Shown here piece after piece: positions 8,208 to 16,580 of a DNA stretch of 64,000 nucleotides. Numbering within the stretch: the stretch's first letter is position 1; each line of letters opens with the position of its first letter. The notes beneath the pieces were generated by a model. It made no database searches, was not told where the DNA came from, and worked only from the letters and a program-made list of their open reading frames with translations. Source of the stretch: Sulfitobacter sp. M39 (GTDB taxonomy: Bacteria; Pseudomonadota; Alphaproteobacteria; Rhodobacterales; Rhodobacteraceae); assembly GCF_021735935.1 (NCBI RefSeq), contig NZ_WMDZ01000002.1, forward strand, positions 39,210 to 103,209, written 5' to 3'. The translations under genes were made by a program, and so were the position numbers.

Positions 8208-8469
8208 CCGCCCGCGTCAAGTCCCGCTCGAGCCCTTCAATCATCAGCGCCTTGAGATCCTCGGGCATCTCGTCAACCATATGAGCCTGTTGCGTGGCCC
8301 CCCGCGCGAGCTGCTGGTACTGGTCCATGCTCATCAGCACGAATTTCGGCTTGCGGTGCTTGGTGATCGCAATCGGCGACCGAATGGCCGCGTCAAACAG
8401 GTCACTTGTGTGCCGCGTCAGGTCGGCCGCCTTGAACTCGGGAAGCTCATGCATGATCTGGGTCTCCAT
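8200..8469 (-). CDS. Phd/YefM-type antitoxin
   Basis: 89 residues from ATG 8469. FKAADLTRHTSDLFDAAIRSP and ITKHRKPKFVLMSMDQY match the Phd/YefM N-terminal DNA-binding fold. The acidic C-terminal tail would wrap the toxin. The longer in-frame start further upstream is rejected because it would run through the palindromic operator at 8473-8505. It probably represses its own operon through that operator. Confidence 0.8.
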   Translation of the reverse strand: METQIMHELPEFKAADLTRHTSDLFDAAIRSPIAITKHRKPKFVLMSMDQYQQLARGATQQAHMVDEMPEDLKALMIEGLERDLTRADD

Positions 8470-8472
8470 TCG

Positions 8473-8505
8473 TGCAGAATATAAGTACATTCTGGATATT
8501 CTGCA
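8473..8505. promoter_or_regulatory. Palindromic operator of the toxin-antitoxin operon
   Basis: Perfect 10-bp arms TGCAGAATAT (8473-8482) and ATATTCTGCA (8496-8505) with a 13-base centre, starting three bases before the antitoxin ATG. Placement and symmetry fit Phd-type autorepression. Confidence 0.75.
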
Positions 8506-8569
8506 AGAGATGGGTTGAGCCCTCCCATGTGTCATCCGAACCGCCGCACGGTCCAGTGTAGGCGTACTC

Positions 8570-8953
8570 TTAGGCGGTGTTGCCGTCTTCAACGGACTCG
8601 TCCGAGGTCAGGCGGTCGTAGCCGCGAGAGACTGCCAGCGCGCCGTAGCGGTCAAACATGACGAAGGCCCCTGCCCGCCCGATGTCTGTCGGATTGAAGG
8701 CTAACGGCCGGATCTCGATCTTTTGGATCTCTGCTTCCAACACGCCAAGCTGAGTATCGATCTCGGGGTGTTCATCTTGTCTAGCGTACTCTTCTTCCAA
8801 GGCCTGATACTCGGAGAGTAGTTTGGTATGGGTCGCTTGTTCATCCGTCACCAGCCAATCGAGCAGGATTGTATCACCCTCAGCGTTATAAGCATTAACA
8901 CAGACAAACACGACGGTAAGGTTGGCCACTTGGGCCGAGGCGTCTGTGAACAT
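8570..8953 (-). pseudogene. Fragment of large ParB-like plasmid protein
   Basis: 127 residues resembling an internal/C-terminal piece of the large ParB-like proteins of alphaproteobacterial plasmids: a coiled region YQALEEEYARQDEHPEIDT, then FNPTDIGRAGAFVMFDRYGAL. The ParB nuclease-like N-terminal domain and DNA-binding helices are absent, and nothing upstream restores them. It is most likely a leftover of a second partition gene. Confidence 0.55.
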
Positions 8954-9154
8954 CTAGCAAACCTAGAATGGCTTCTTGTTCCATGATAAGCTACAACATT
9001 CCAGACTTGCACCTGACGCGGGTGATCTGGGTTCACCTTCAAACCAACATTCTTCTTCTTGATGATCGTATGGTTTGAAGTGTGCCGCAATTGTCTCTTG
9101 ATCTTCGATGGCTATGCAGAATCACCAGCCGGTCGAGTTTATGTGGCAAGAGCA

Positions 9155-10237
9155 TCAGTTTCCTTGCCTCATCATAGCATCAAGGTAGGCGTTGTTGTTT
9201 TTCACCTGTCCTGTGCTGGCTCTCAAAATTAATTCGTCGAGTGCAATAAGGAGCTGCCCTGGACCTCGTTCTCTAAGGTGTTTCATGATCCTGCCCTGTT
9301 CTATTCTTAGCAATCTTCCGACATCGGCCAATATTTCGAGAACTGATTGATGATCTCTTGGTTCATGCGGGAAGAAGTCCGATATGTTTTTCAGGTCCGT
9401 CCATGCCATAATTGTTGGATCTCGGCGTTCCTGAAAACCAGAGGTGCAGTGTGCATCTGCTCTATCTTTTTTTATATTCAATCTTGTGGGTTCTACGTGC
9501 CGGACATTTGGTCCGTCGTCGCCGGACATTTGGTCGGGCATTGTTTCCTGAGCGTCATGGTTTCCGGCCGGAAACTCTCTGATGGTCGCTCCGACCAACT
9601 CTGCCAGCCTCTTGATAAGCTCTATGATTTCGTCGGCTTTGAGAGTTGCACGGCGTAGGATGTTTCGTACGTTCTGGAGAAATGAGACAGTCTCAACATC
9701 CTTTGCTTGGCGCAAAGCCTCGACACGAAGAGCCAGTGCCTCCGCCTTGAGTGACCGTAGCTTTTCCTGATCGCCCACAAGCTGTTCTGCGTGTTCGGTG
9801 AGCTCTCTTTCCCGATCATACATTGGCTGCAGATCGAAGCCAAAGGCATCTCTGATCAATCCACCGTAGCGAAGAGGGAACCGTTTGCGGGTTGCGCTAT
9901 CCCTGCGCTGGATCAGCCCGGCATCCACGAGGTGTCCGATACACCGTCGAATCGTTCTCTCGTTCAGGCCGTTCGTTCTCTCAGACAATGATGCGTTTGA
10001 GGGAAAGACGATAGTCATTGGAGCTGTTTGTCCGGCCTTCTTCGGCATGAAGCTGATCAAGGCCTGCAGTGTTACCAGGTCATTTGGTGTCAGACCGAGT
10101 TCTTTGCGAAGCGCTCGGATTGGCTCGATTACCCTGTACGGGTTCGTACCGGGTACAGAAGATCGTTCCGCCAAGGCGGGTGTGTGAGAAAATACCTGTC
10201 TCATGATGATTGCGGCTGAAAAAGCTTCCCCGTTCAC
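9155..10237 (-). CDS. repC: RepC replication initiator
   Basis: 360 residues from GTG 10237; an internal ATG at 10204 is an alternative. RepC of repABC replicons binds an origin inside its own gene. Signature segments are NPYRVIEPIRALRKELGL, ITLNDLV-like LTPNDLVTLQALISF, then the winged-helix region SLSERTNGLNERTIRRCIGHL and KRFPLRYGGLIRDAFGFDL. The family is usually about 400 residues, so this is slightly short. A counter-transcribed RNA lies in the 122-base gap before it, and a hairpin covers the GTG start. A candidate partition palindrome sits at 9560-9575. Confidence 0.93.
   Translation of the reverse strand: MNGEAFSAAIIMRQVFSHTPALAERSSVPGTNPYRVIEPIRALRKELGLTPNDLVTLQALISFMPKKAGQTAPMTIVFPSNASLSERTNGLNERTIRRCIGHLVDAGLIQRRDSATRKRFPLRYGGLIRDAFGFDLQPMYDRERELTEHAEQLVGDQEKLRSLKAEALALRVEALRQAKDVETVSFLQNVRNILRRATLKADEIIELIKRLAELVGATIREFPAGNHDAQETMPDQMSGDDGPNVRHVEPTRLNIKKDRADAHCTSGFQERRDPTIMAWTDLKNISDFFPHEPRDHQSVLEILADVGRLLRIEQGRIMKHLRERGPGQLLIALDELILRASTGQVKNNNAYLDAMMRQGN
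9560..9575. promoter_or_regulatory. Candidate partition-site palindrome in repC
   Basis: GTTTCCGGCCGGAAAC, a perfect 16-bp palindrome. The same core occurs once in repB and once in repA, and was not noticed elsewhere in the window. repABC plasmids carry RepB-binding palindromes (parS) in or near the operon, so this is a plausible centromere element. Confidence 0.5.
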
Positions 10238-10246
10238 CGCGAACGG
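10230..10246. promoter_or_regulatory. Hairpin covering the repC start codon
   Basis: CCGTTC and GAACGG arms flank a five-base loop. On the minus-strand mRNA the GTG start (10237) lies in the structure. Hiding of the repC start is the known mode of control by repABC antisense RNAs. Confidence 0.5.
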
Positions 10247-10248
10247 TG

Positions 10249-10277
10249 TTGAAAACGATTCGGCTTCGGGGTATCAA
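10249..10277 (+). promoter_or_regulatory. Promoter of the antisense RNA
   Basis: TTGAAA (10249-10254), 17-base spacer, TATCAA (10272-10277), on the strand opposite repABC. Predicted start is near 10284. Confidence 0.65.
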
Positions 10278-10283
10278 TCAGGT

Positions 10284-10338
10284 GTCTAAGCTAATCGAGG
10301 CCCTTCGGAAGCACTGCTTTCGGGGGGTCTTTCCTTTT
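10284..10338 (+). ncRNA. Counter-transcribed RNA (incA/ctRNA) of repABC
   Basis: About 55 nt between repB and repC, transcribed against the operon from a near-consensus promoter and ending in an intrinsic terminator. In repABC plasmids such an RNA represses repC and is a main incompatibility determinant. Both promoter and terminator are readable here; the exact 5' end is inferred. Confidence 0.72.
10301..10338 (+). terminator. Intrinsic terminator of the antisense RNA
   Basis: Stem CCCTTCGGAAGC / GCTTTCGGGGGG (three G-U pairs), loop ACT, then the T-rich tail TCTTTCCTTTT. Confidence 0.7.
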
Positions 10339-10359
10339 CTGGCCTGTCCTCCTTTCTGC

Positions 10360-11430
10360 TCAGTTTTTGTTATCGTCTATGTCAGGACCATCAAGATCCT
10401 GATCCCTGCCGGAGACTGGGTTACCTATGGGTTCCATTTTCTCTGGGGTAATGATCTGCCCTAGACCAGCGGCCTTCGCGTTCGCCAACGCTAGAAGAGC
10501 GGCCTCTGGATTCTCAGAGATCCACTTATGAAGCCCGTCATCTCCGTTCTTGACGGTGATGATCACGTTTCTTTTGGTGACCTTCACCATCCCGAGTTTT
10601 GTCTTGATTGCCGATGGGGCAGGGGGCTTGTGCTGTTTTAGGAGCCCTTCGAAGATCGCAAAGCGTTCGTCGGAGGTCTTGCCTGAACCTCTGGATTCCA
10701 TGAGAGCATCATGGAATTCTCGGTTTCCGGCCGGAAACCCTTCATCTCCAGAGAAGCCAAAGCTCTCATAAGCCTTTGCGGCAGCATACCAACGATCCCG
10801 TCCAACCCCGGGTGCCGCCCCGATCTTTTGGATGAGTTCAGTCGGAATACAGGAAGTGACTTGTTTCATGCGAGCAAGTCCCGTGAGCTTGTCACCGGCT
10901 TTCCTGGCTTTCTGATCGATGTTGAGGGCGTCACAGACCAGTCCCTCATCCTTGCCGGACTCTATGAGAGAACGTGCAAACAGGGCTTTCTCGATCCAGC
11001 TGAGGTCTTTTCGGAAGCTGTTCTCTTGGCCTTGTGCAAGAATCGCTTGATCCTCATCCAAGCCTCTGATGAGAGCCTTTGCGGGCTTGCCGATAAGTCG
11101 AAGGGCGGCTAATCGCCTGCGCCCATAGATGATCCTGTACCGCCCCCCTTCGGGGCTCAGAAGTATCGGGATAAGCTGTCCCTGCTTGTCAATGCTTTCA
11201 GCCAGTTCCCTGATGTCATCTTCGTCATCCAGGGCCAGACGATCCTGGAACTCGGAATCATCAATAAGGTCGGTACTGATTTCTTGAATTGAAGATTGTG
11301 CCGCATCCTGAAGAGAACGGGCCATTCCCGAAAGGGCAGGGGCTCGTGACTGGGTTCGAGTCGGAGAAATCGACGAGCTCTGCTGCTTTTCTTCATCCTC
11401 GGGAATGTCGAATGTGACTTTGCGGGCCAT
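10360..11430 (-). CDS. repB: RepB partition protein (ParB-type)
   Basis: 356 residues; the ATG overlaps the repA stop (TAATG). ParB/RepB fold: IDKQGQLIPILLSP and RYRIIYGRRRLAALRLIGK form the N-terminal CTP/ParB-type box (residues about 85-120), AILAQGQENSFRKDLSWIEKALF follows, then the helix-turn-helix region. It binds the plasmid centromere and works with RepA in segregation. A candidate binding palindrome lies within this gene at 10723-10738. Confidence 0.93.
   Translation of the reverse strand: MARKVTFDIPEDEEKQQSSSISPTRTQSRAPALSGMARSLQDAAQSSIQEISTDLIDDSEFQDRLALDDEDDIRELAESIDKQGQLIPILLSPEGGRYRIIYGRRRLAALRLIGKPAKALIRGLDEDQAILAQGQENSFRKDLSWIEKALFARSLIESGKDEGLVCDALNIDQKARKAGDKLTGLARMKQVTSCIPTELIQKIGAAPGVGRDRWYAAAKAYESFGFSGDEGFPAGNREFHDALMESRGSGKTSDERFAIFEGLLKQHKPPAPSAIKTKLGMVKVTKRNVIITVKNGDDGLHKWISENPEAALLALANAKAAGLGQIITPEKMEPIGNPVSGRDQDLDGPDIDDNKN
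10723..10738. promoter_or_regulatory. Candidate partition-site palindrome in repB
   Basis: GTTTCCGGCCGGAAAC; here the symmetry extends one further base on each side (10722-10739). Confidence 0.5.
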
Positions 11431-12617
11431 TACTTACGCCCCCATGCCGTTTTGATGAGCCCTTCGACCTCCGCCACAACCCCGTTGATGGACTCGATAG
11501 CCCGATCGTACGTCTGGCGATGAAAATCCGTTCTGGCGATCTCGAACAGTGTCTGTTGCGTGAGTCCAGCGTCAGAGACTGCGGAGGATTTCAGGAAAGG
11601 CTGAGTAAGAACGTCATCCGTGAACATGGTCCGCAGGAATGCCGCCATCTGAGTTTGGGGGCCGTCATTGGGCTCGAAACGAGTGATTAGAAATCTCATG
11701 AAGTCCCAGTCGGGCGATGCGCCCACATCAGCAATTGTTGCCATGAGGCTGGATGTGAGCTGCAGGAATTGGGCCATCGAGGCGACGTCAAGCATGCTCG
11801 GAATGACAGTGACGACTAGGGATGTCGACGCTACCAAAGCCGATAGTGTGGTAAACCCGAGTTGCGGTGGGCAGTCGATGACGACAATGTCGTAGTCTGT
11901 CTCGACTTCATTAATGCAAAGAGCAAGCCGCTGATAGAACGGCGGCCTGATATTGTTTCGAAGCGCGTGTGCGGTTTCGGTCTCGAACTCAGAGAGCAAC
12001 AAGCCGGCCGCGGCTAGATCGAGGTTGTGGAAATACGTTTTGCGCACAACGTCTCTAAATGGGATAGGGTCCTCGTACCGGAGGGCATCGTACACCGTTC
12101 CGGCCTCAGGGAAGTCGATTTCCGGCCGGAAACCGAACATGGTGGTCATTGAGGCTTGTGGGTCGAGATCGATTGCCAGAACTCGATAACCATCAAGGGC
12201 AAGTTTTTGGGCCAGATGGATCGCCGTTGTCGTCTTCCCGGCCCCCCCTTTGAAGTTGGCGATCGAAATGATCTGGATATGCTCCCCATCCCGACGACGA
12301 GGAACGATATGCTGGAACTTGGTGCTTGACCGGGCTATTTCGTGGCGCGCTATATCGATTTGCTCTGCAGTGTAGAACCTGCGGCCGCGGGCGTCTGTCT
12401 CGATATCACCGAGATCGAGCTTGTCCTCGAAAAACATCTTCCGCAAAAAATCTTGGCTTACCCCGAGGATCTGGGCAACTTCCGTGGATGAGAAGCGTCT
12501 GAGAGCCTTTCGTTCATCAGGTAGAAACGACTTGCGCATATTCACATCAAGCGATTTGCTTAGACGTGTCGCCATCGTTTGGATCTTTTGATCCATTCTA
12601 ATCCGCTGCTCGTTCAT
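11430..12617 (-). CDS. repA: RepA partition ATPase (ParA-type)
   Basis: 395 residues. The N-terminal MerR-like helix-turn-helix (FSSTEVAQILGVSQDFLRKM) is typical of RepA of repABC. The ParA ATPase domain starts with the deviant Walker A KGGAGKTTTAIHLAQKLA near residue 125, then AIDLDPQASMT and DIVVIDCPPQLGF. It drives plasmid segregation and represses the operon. First gene of the repABC transcript; a putative promoter lies at 12786-12813. Confidence 0.95.
   Translation of the reverse strand: MNEQRIRMDQKIQTMATRLSKSLDVNMRKSFLPDERKALRRFSSTEVAQILGVSQDFLRKMFFEDKLDLGDIETDARGRRFYTAEQIDIARHEIARSSTKFQHIVPRRRDGEHIQIISIANFKGGAGKTTTAIHLAQKLALDGYRVLAIDLDPQASMTTMFGFRPEIDFPEAGTVYDALRYEDPIPFRDVVRKTYFHNLDLAAAGLLLSEFETETAHALRNNIRPPFYQRLALCINEVETDYDIVVIDCPPQLGFTTLSALVASTSLVVTVIPSMLDVASMAQFLQLTSSLMATIADVGASPDWDFMRFLITRFEPNDGPQTQMAAFLRTMFTDDVLTQPFLKSSAVSDAGLTQQTLFEIARTDFHRQTYDRAIESINGVVAEVEGLIKTAWGRK
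12119..12132. promoter_or_regulatory. Candidate partition-site palindrome in repA
   Basis: TTTCCGGCCGGAAA, the 14-bp core shared with the repB and repC copies; the outermost G-C pair is lost on one side. Confidence 0.45.
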
Positions 12618-12785
12618 GCCCGTCCCGCCGCCCGTCTTCCGGGTCTATCTTGAGAAGGAACGCAAAACCGCCGGAAACTGATGGTTAGCGTTCTTCCGCA
12701 AAAATGTCAGGAAAGCGTTTGACAGGCAAGGATTTTTTCAAATGGTAGGCCGGTATCCGGTGAAATCATTTATTTACAATGACTT

Positions 12786-12813
12786 ATCTTATTTTGCGGA
12801 TCCAGCGCGTCAA
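12786..12813 (-). promoter_or_regulatory. Putative repABC promoter
   Basis: On the minus strand TTGACG (12813-12808), 16-base spacer, TAAGAT (12791-12786), about 170 bases before the repA start. The leader also holds an imperfect inverted repeat (GAACGCAAAACC near 12658 against GGTTAGCGTTC near 12694) that could be a RepA target. Otherwise 12618-12899 shows no gene. Confidence 0.45.
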
Positions 12814-12899
12814 GTGCTTGTGTCGCTGCCATCTCTTAAACGCAAGATGTACTCGATTCACATAGGCGGTTTTGCTTCCAAAGAACGAATCTGAGTCTC

Positions 12900-13781
12900 T
12901 TAAATCATTCCCAGACTCTCGGCTCGCTCCAACAGCATCTTGACCGATGAGGGCTGCCATCTCGTTCGGCCACGGGGCGTGCGTTCGCGCATAGATTCCA
13001 GCCGTTCACAGATCGCTCGAAGCGTGATGTCAGGATCTGCGCCCTTGATGCCAGCAATAATGGCGGGCAGGCGGTCGTCGGTTTCGCGGCGCCCGGCGCG
13101 GGCCAGAACCTCGGCAGGCAGGAAGCCGTCGCGGACATATGCCTTCACAGCGCGCAAGAGACGGCTTTGGGTCCAGCGACGCGCCTCGGGCAAGGGGCCG
13201 TTGATGATGCGCAACACGTCTTCCCAGGCCAAGTCGGGGCGCAACCGGCGCACATGGGGCACCCAGTCTTGTGCCGTCTCGTTCAGGCGCTCCATGTAGC
13301 CGTCCTGTCTTGCCAGCCGTACCTTACGAAGAGCGGCAGGGTCTTTGGCGCGCAGCCCAGGGTTCCCGCCCACGCGGCCCTTTGTGCGAGCGCTGGCGAG
13401 GCCGGCCTTGGTACGTTCCCGGATCAGGGCGCGTTCGAACTCGGCCGCGGCCCCCAGCACTTGCAACGTGAACTTGCCCTGCGGGGATCCGGTGTCGATG
13501 GGGTCGTGAATGGAACGAAAGAACGCGCCCTTGGCCTCCAGCCGCTCGATCACCTCCAGCAGATGCGACAGGGATCGCGCAAGGCGGTCGATCCGCACGA
13601 CCACCAGCGTGTCGCCCTTGCCGATGCGCTCCAACACCCGCGCCAGCACCGGCCGCGCACGATTGCCGCCCGAGGCCTGTTCTTCATGGATCTCGGCGCA
13701 GCCCACGGATTTCAGGGCCTGCGTCTGGGGCAGGGGGGTCTGATCCTCGGTCGAGACCTGAGCGTAACCTATCAGGGGCAT
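12900..13781 (-). CDS. Serine recombinase (resolvase/invertase family)
   Basis: 293 residues from ATG 13781. The N-terminal resolvase domain reads GYAQVSTEDQ, then EEQASGGNRARPVLARVL, VVVRIDRLARSLSHLLEVI and FERALIRERTKAGLASAR. The nucleophile Ser10 and the downstream Arg residues are present. The position matching catalytic Arg8 of gamma-delta resolvase (YARVS) is Gln (codon CAG, one transition from CGG). An extended C-terminal region of about 150 residues follows instead of a short helix-turn-helix. Next to repABC, multimer resolution is the likely role, if it is still active. Confidence 0.85.
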   Translation of the reverse strand: MPLIGYAQVSTEDQTPLPQTQALKSVGCAEIHEEQASGGNRARPVLARVLERIGKGDTLVVVRIDRLARSLSHLLEVIERLEAKGAFFRSIHDPIDTGSPQGKFTLQVLGAAAEFERALIRERTKAGLASARTKGRVGGNPGLRAKDPAALRKVRLARQDGYMERLNETAQDWVPHVRRLRPDLAWEDVLRIINGPLPEARRWTQSRLLRAVKAYVRDGFLPAEVLARAGRRETDDRLPAIIAGIKGADPDITLRAICERLESMRERTPRGRTRWQPSSVKMLLERAESLGMI

Positions 13782-13817
13782 CAAAACAGTCTTTTTGCAG
13801 TTTTATGTATCGCTAAT

Positions 13818-13829
13818 AAACGACCGTTT
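13818..13829. promoter_or_regulatory. Short palindrome in recombinase/DUF1612 intergenic region (possible crossover site)
   Basis: AAACG and CGTTT arms around a 2-base centre, 37 bases upstream of the recombinase start in a 227-base divergent gap with no gene. Resolvase sites usually lie beside their gene and have 2-base centres, but only this one dyad is evident. Confidence 0.3.
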
Positions 13830-14008
13830 GTAGACAGATGCAAGGGCGTGCTCTGTGGCGCTGTTCATCAAAAACCACTTGGTTTTCTATACGCTGAGCG
13901 CGATCAGAGAGATGTCGCAGAACACCGCGCGCTCGTGCTGTAAAAGTTGTGCAGGCGCACCCTGACAAAACACTTTGGTAAAAGGCAAAAGTGCGGTATT
14001 TTGCATAC

Positions 14009-15079
14009 ATGAAGACTCAAGTATCTATGCAGTATGATATTTTTTACGATCCTCTTGTGAATGCGGAGGGGCTTGAAGAGACGTCTGAGGACGACCTGTG
14101 GTTCCTGCCCGGTCCGATGGACGAGGAGCCAGATTATCTGCCGCCCGGACCTAGGGCAGAGCTTCGTGAAACCGCAGTCCTCGACGATTGGCGGAAGGCA
14201 GAGGCGGGCAATGCCGCGCGTCTCGCCCGTGTGGCTGGCCGGATCGGCGCGCTGGACGACCGGCTGCGCCGTGGCCCGAAAGGTTGGCGGCACAGGCTCG
14301 CGCTGATGGAGGCGGCAGACCTCAGCTGGTTTGTAGTAGGCGACCGAATTGGCCCGGATCGGCTGGCGCTCTGGAAATCCATGCGCTTGTCCGGCGTGCA
14401 GGACGACACCGCGGCGCTCGCGCGTGTCGGATGGGCAGTGCGGCGTCTTACAGGCGGCCCTGGACCGGAAGTGGACCTGTCCGCCTTCCTCGACCGCCGC
14501 GACCCCGAGAACCTCGGCGTTGAAGCCGAACCGTTCGCGGATCGCGCGGGCGGTTGGCTCGATCTCATGGCGCAAGCCGCCGATCTTCACCCAATCACGC
14601 GCGCTTGCATGGGCTTCCATCTCTGGAGTCTCGCGGGCCTCGGGCAGCACGGCGACCGGATGGAAGCGGCGGTCACAGCCGCACGGATCGTGGCCAGTGA
14701 GGGCAAGGGGGCGCTCTTCGCGCCTTTGGCCATCGGCGGGGCAGGAGGATTGCGCTCCGGTGGCCCACCCGCTGACCGTCTGTCTCGTTGGCTTGACGGG
14801 ATGGAGACCGCATGCCTGACCGCAATGCGTCACCTCGATGATATCGAGGCATGGTCGGCGAGGGCGGAAGCCGAGATGAGCCCGCTTTCCGGCCGCACGC
14901 CCCCGGCCTTGTGCGCGGTACTTACCGAATGGCCGCTCGTGTCCGCTCCGATGGCCGAGGCCCTGATCGGCGCCAGCCGGGCTGCCGTCCAGCGCAACCT
15001 TGCTTGGATGGAAGCGCGTGGTCTGATCCACGAGATGACGGGGCAGGGGCGGTATCGGATGTGGAGGGTCGCAACTTAA
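14009..15079 (+). CDS. DUF1612 / RHE_PE00001-family protein with C-terminal HTH
   Basis: 356 residues from ATG 14009; GTG 13991 and ATG 14027 are alternatives and none has a clear ribosome site. Segments ARLDDR-like IGALDDRLRRGPKGWRHRL, MEAADLSWFVVGDRI, FHLWSLAGLG and the C-terminal AEALIGASRAAVQRNLAWM (a winged HTH) fit the RHE_PE00001 family found near repABC modules of rhizobia and roseobacters. Its job there is unknown; the HTH suggests DNA binding. Confidence 0.7.
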   Translation: MKTQVSMQYDIFYDPLVNAEGLEETSEDDLWFLPGPMDEEPDYLPPGPRAELRETAVLDDWRKAEAGNAARLARVAGRIGALDDRLRRGPKGWRHRLALMEAADLSWFVVGDRIGPDRLALWKSMRLSGVQDDTAALARVGWAVRRLTGGPGPEVDLSAFLDRRDPENLGVEAEPFADRAGGWLDLMAQAADLHPITRACMGFHLWSLAGLGQHGDRMEAAVTAARIVASEGKGALFAPLAIGGAGGLRSGGPPADRLSRWLDGMETACLTAMRHLDDIEAWSARAEAEMSPLSGRTPPALCAVLTEWPLVSAPMAEALIGASRAAVQRNLAWMEARGLIHEMTGQGRYRMWRVAT

Positions 15080-15252
15080 GCCGTGCTCTTTGTCGGGGGG
15101 CCGACAGTTTATGTTAGAGTCAACGCTTCTGTCCGCCAAACTTGCAGAGAATTCGCGCATCGAGCCCACTTGGATGAATTTTGCTCGAAGCACGAATGTC
15201 CGCATGGATAAAAACGAACCGCCCGTGTCCAGTCTTCGTCTCTTGCTGCGGC

Positions 15253-16572
15253 TTATAAATGCGTGGCCCAGCGAGGATGGCTCTCGTCAATGATCAAGGC
15301 ATGGCTGTGCCTGCGATGTCCCCTTAGGTGGGGATGGTCGAGTGGCAAATTATCGTGGGTGTGCTCAAGCTCAACGGGATCGCCGGACGGCCAGAGTTTC
15401 AGCGCTGCGAGCATTCCGAAGGCGGCGATGAGGGCCAGTCCGATCAGTGCGGGAACGACACCATAGACCGTCAGCAGCCATCCCGACAGCGGATAGGTCA
15501 CAAGCCAGCAGGCGTGGGACAGCGCGAATTGCGCCGCGAAGAGTGCCGGGCGGTCCCCGGCGTGTGCGGAACGGCGCAGCAGTCGGCCAGAAGGGGTGAG
15601 GACAGCGGAATATCCGAGCCCCACCAGCAACCAGGCTGTCAGAAGGATGGACCAGCCAAGGCCCGCTCCAAGGACCGTCAACGCCAGACCGACCAGAGTA
15701 GCCACCATCAGCGTGGCTCCGCCGAACATCACGGGCCGGTCCGGCAACACATCGAGAACACGCGGCAGGACCAGCGCGGCGATCATCGACCCTGCGCCGA
15801 AGGCGAACATCGTCCAGGCCAGAGCACTTTCCGAAAGACCGAGCGAGCCGCGCACAAGAACGACGGTATTGACCAGCACCATCGCACCTGCCGCCGCCGC
15901 CGCGAGGTTCAATGCCAAGAGCCCGCGCAAGCGGGGCGTGGCCAGATAGATGCGGATGCCGCGCGTAGTGCGGTCATAGACACCGCGCGGCTCGGATGGG
16001 CGGGGACTGGGCAGCACGACCGAAACAACCAGAAGGGCCGATGCGGCGAAACCGAGGACCGTGCCGAGGAAAAGCGAATTGTAGGACATCACCGCGAGCA
16101 GAAGGGCCGCCAGCGTCGGGCTGACGATGTTTTCCAGATCGTAGGCCAGCCGCGACAGCGACAGCGCGCGGGTATAGCGCGCCTCTTCGGGCAGAACGTC
16201 CGGGATCGTCGCCTGAAAGGTCGGCGTGAAGGCGGCGGAAGCCGATTGAAGAAGGAAGATCAGGACGTAGACCTGCCAGACCTCGGTCACGAAGGGCAGT
16301 GCGAGCGCGACACCGGCACGCACCAGATCGAGCGTCACCAGAAGCGCGCGGCGCGGCACGCGGTCTGCGAAAGCCCCTGCAATGGGCGCGATGCCCACAT
16401 AAGCAACCATCTTGATGGTGAAGACTGTGCCGAGGACCAGCGCCGCCCCGTCGCCCGAAAGATCAAAGGCGAGCAGGCCGAGTGCGACTGTGGCGAGTCC
16501 GGTACCCAGAAGGGCTACGACCTGTGCCAGAAACAGGTGCCGATAAGTGCGGTCGGAGAGAATATCGAGCAT
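15253..16572 (-). CDS. NreB-like MFS metal exporter (Ni/Co type)
   Basis: 439 residues with about 12 hydrophobic segments and the MFS loop GAFADRVPRR. The C-terminal tail is His-rich (EHTHDNLPLDHPHLRG, RRHSHALIIDESHP), a hallmark of NreB/NrsD nickel exporters. It lies eight bases after the CsoR/RcnR-type repressor gene, making a repressor-exporter operon. It should export a divalent metal from the cytoplasm; Ni or Co is inferred from the family, not from residues that fix specificity. Confidence 0.8.
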   Translation of the reverse strand: MLDILSDRTYRHLFLAQVVALLGTGLATVALGLLAFDLSGDGAALVLGTVFTIKMVAYVGIAPIAGAFADRVPRRALLVTLDLVRAGVALALPFVTEVWQVYVLIFLLQSASAAFTPTFQATIPDVLPEEARYTRALSLSRLAYDLENIVSPTLAALLLAVMSYNSLFLGTVLGFAASALLVVSVVLPSPRPSEPRGVYDRTTRGIRIYLATPRLRGLLALNLAAAAAGAMVLVNTVVLVRGSLGLSESALAWTMFAFGAGSMIAALVLPRVLDVLPDRPVMFGGATLMVATLVGLALTVLGAGLGWSILLTAWLLVGLGYSAVLTPSGRLLRRSAHAGDRPALFAAQFALSHACWLVTYPLSGWLLTVYGVVPALIGLALIAAFGMLAALKLWPSGDPVELEHTHDNLPLDHPHLRGHRRHSHALIIDESHPRWATHL

Positions 16573-16580
16573 GGTCAGCC

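Noticed and set aside
13904..15205. 433-residue minus-strand reading frame opposite the DUF1612 gene
   Set aside because: Pro/Arg-rich shadow of a GC-rich gene; no domain. The plus-strand frame has family similarity and sensible composition.
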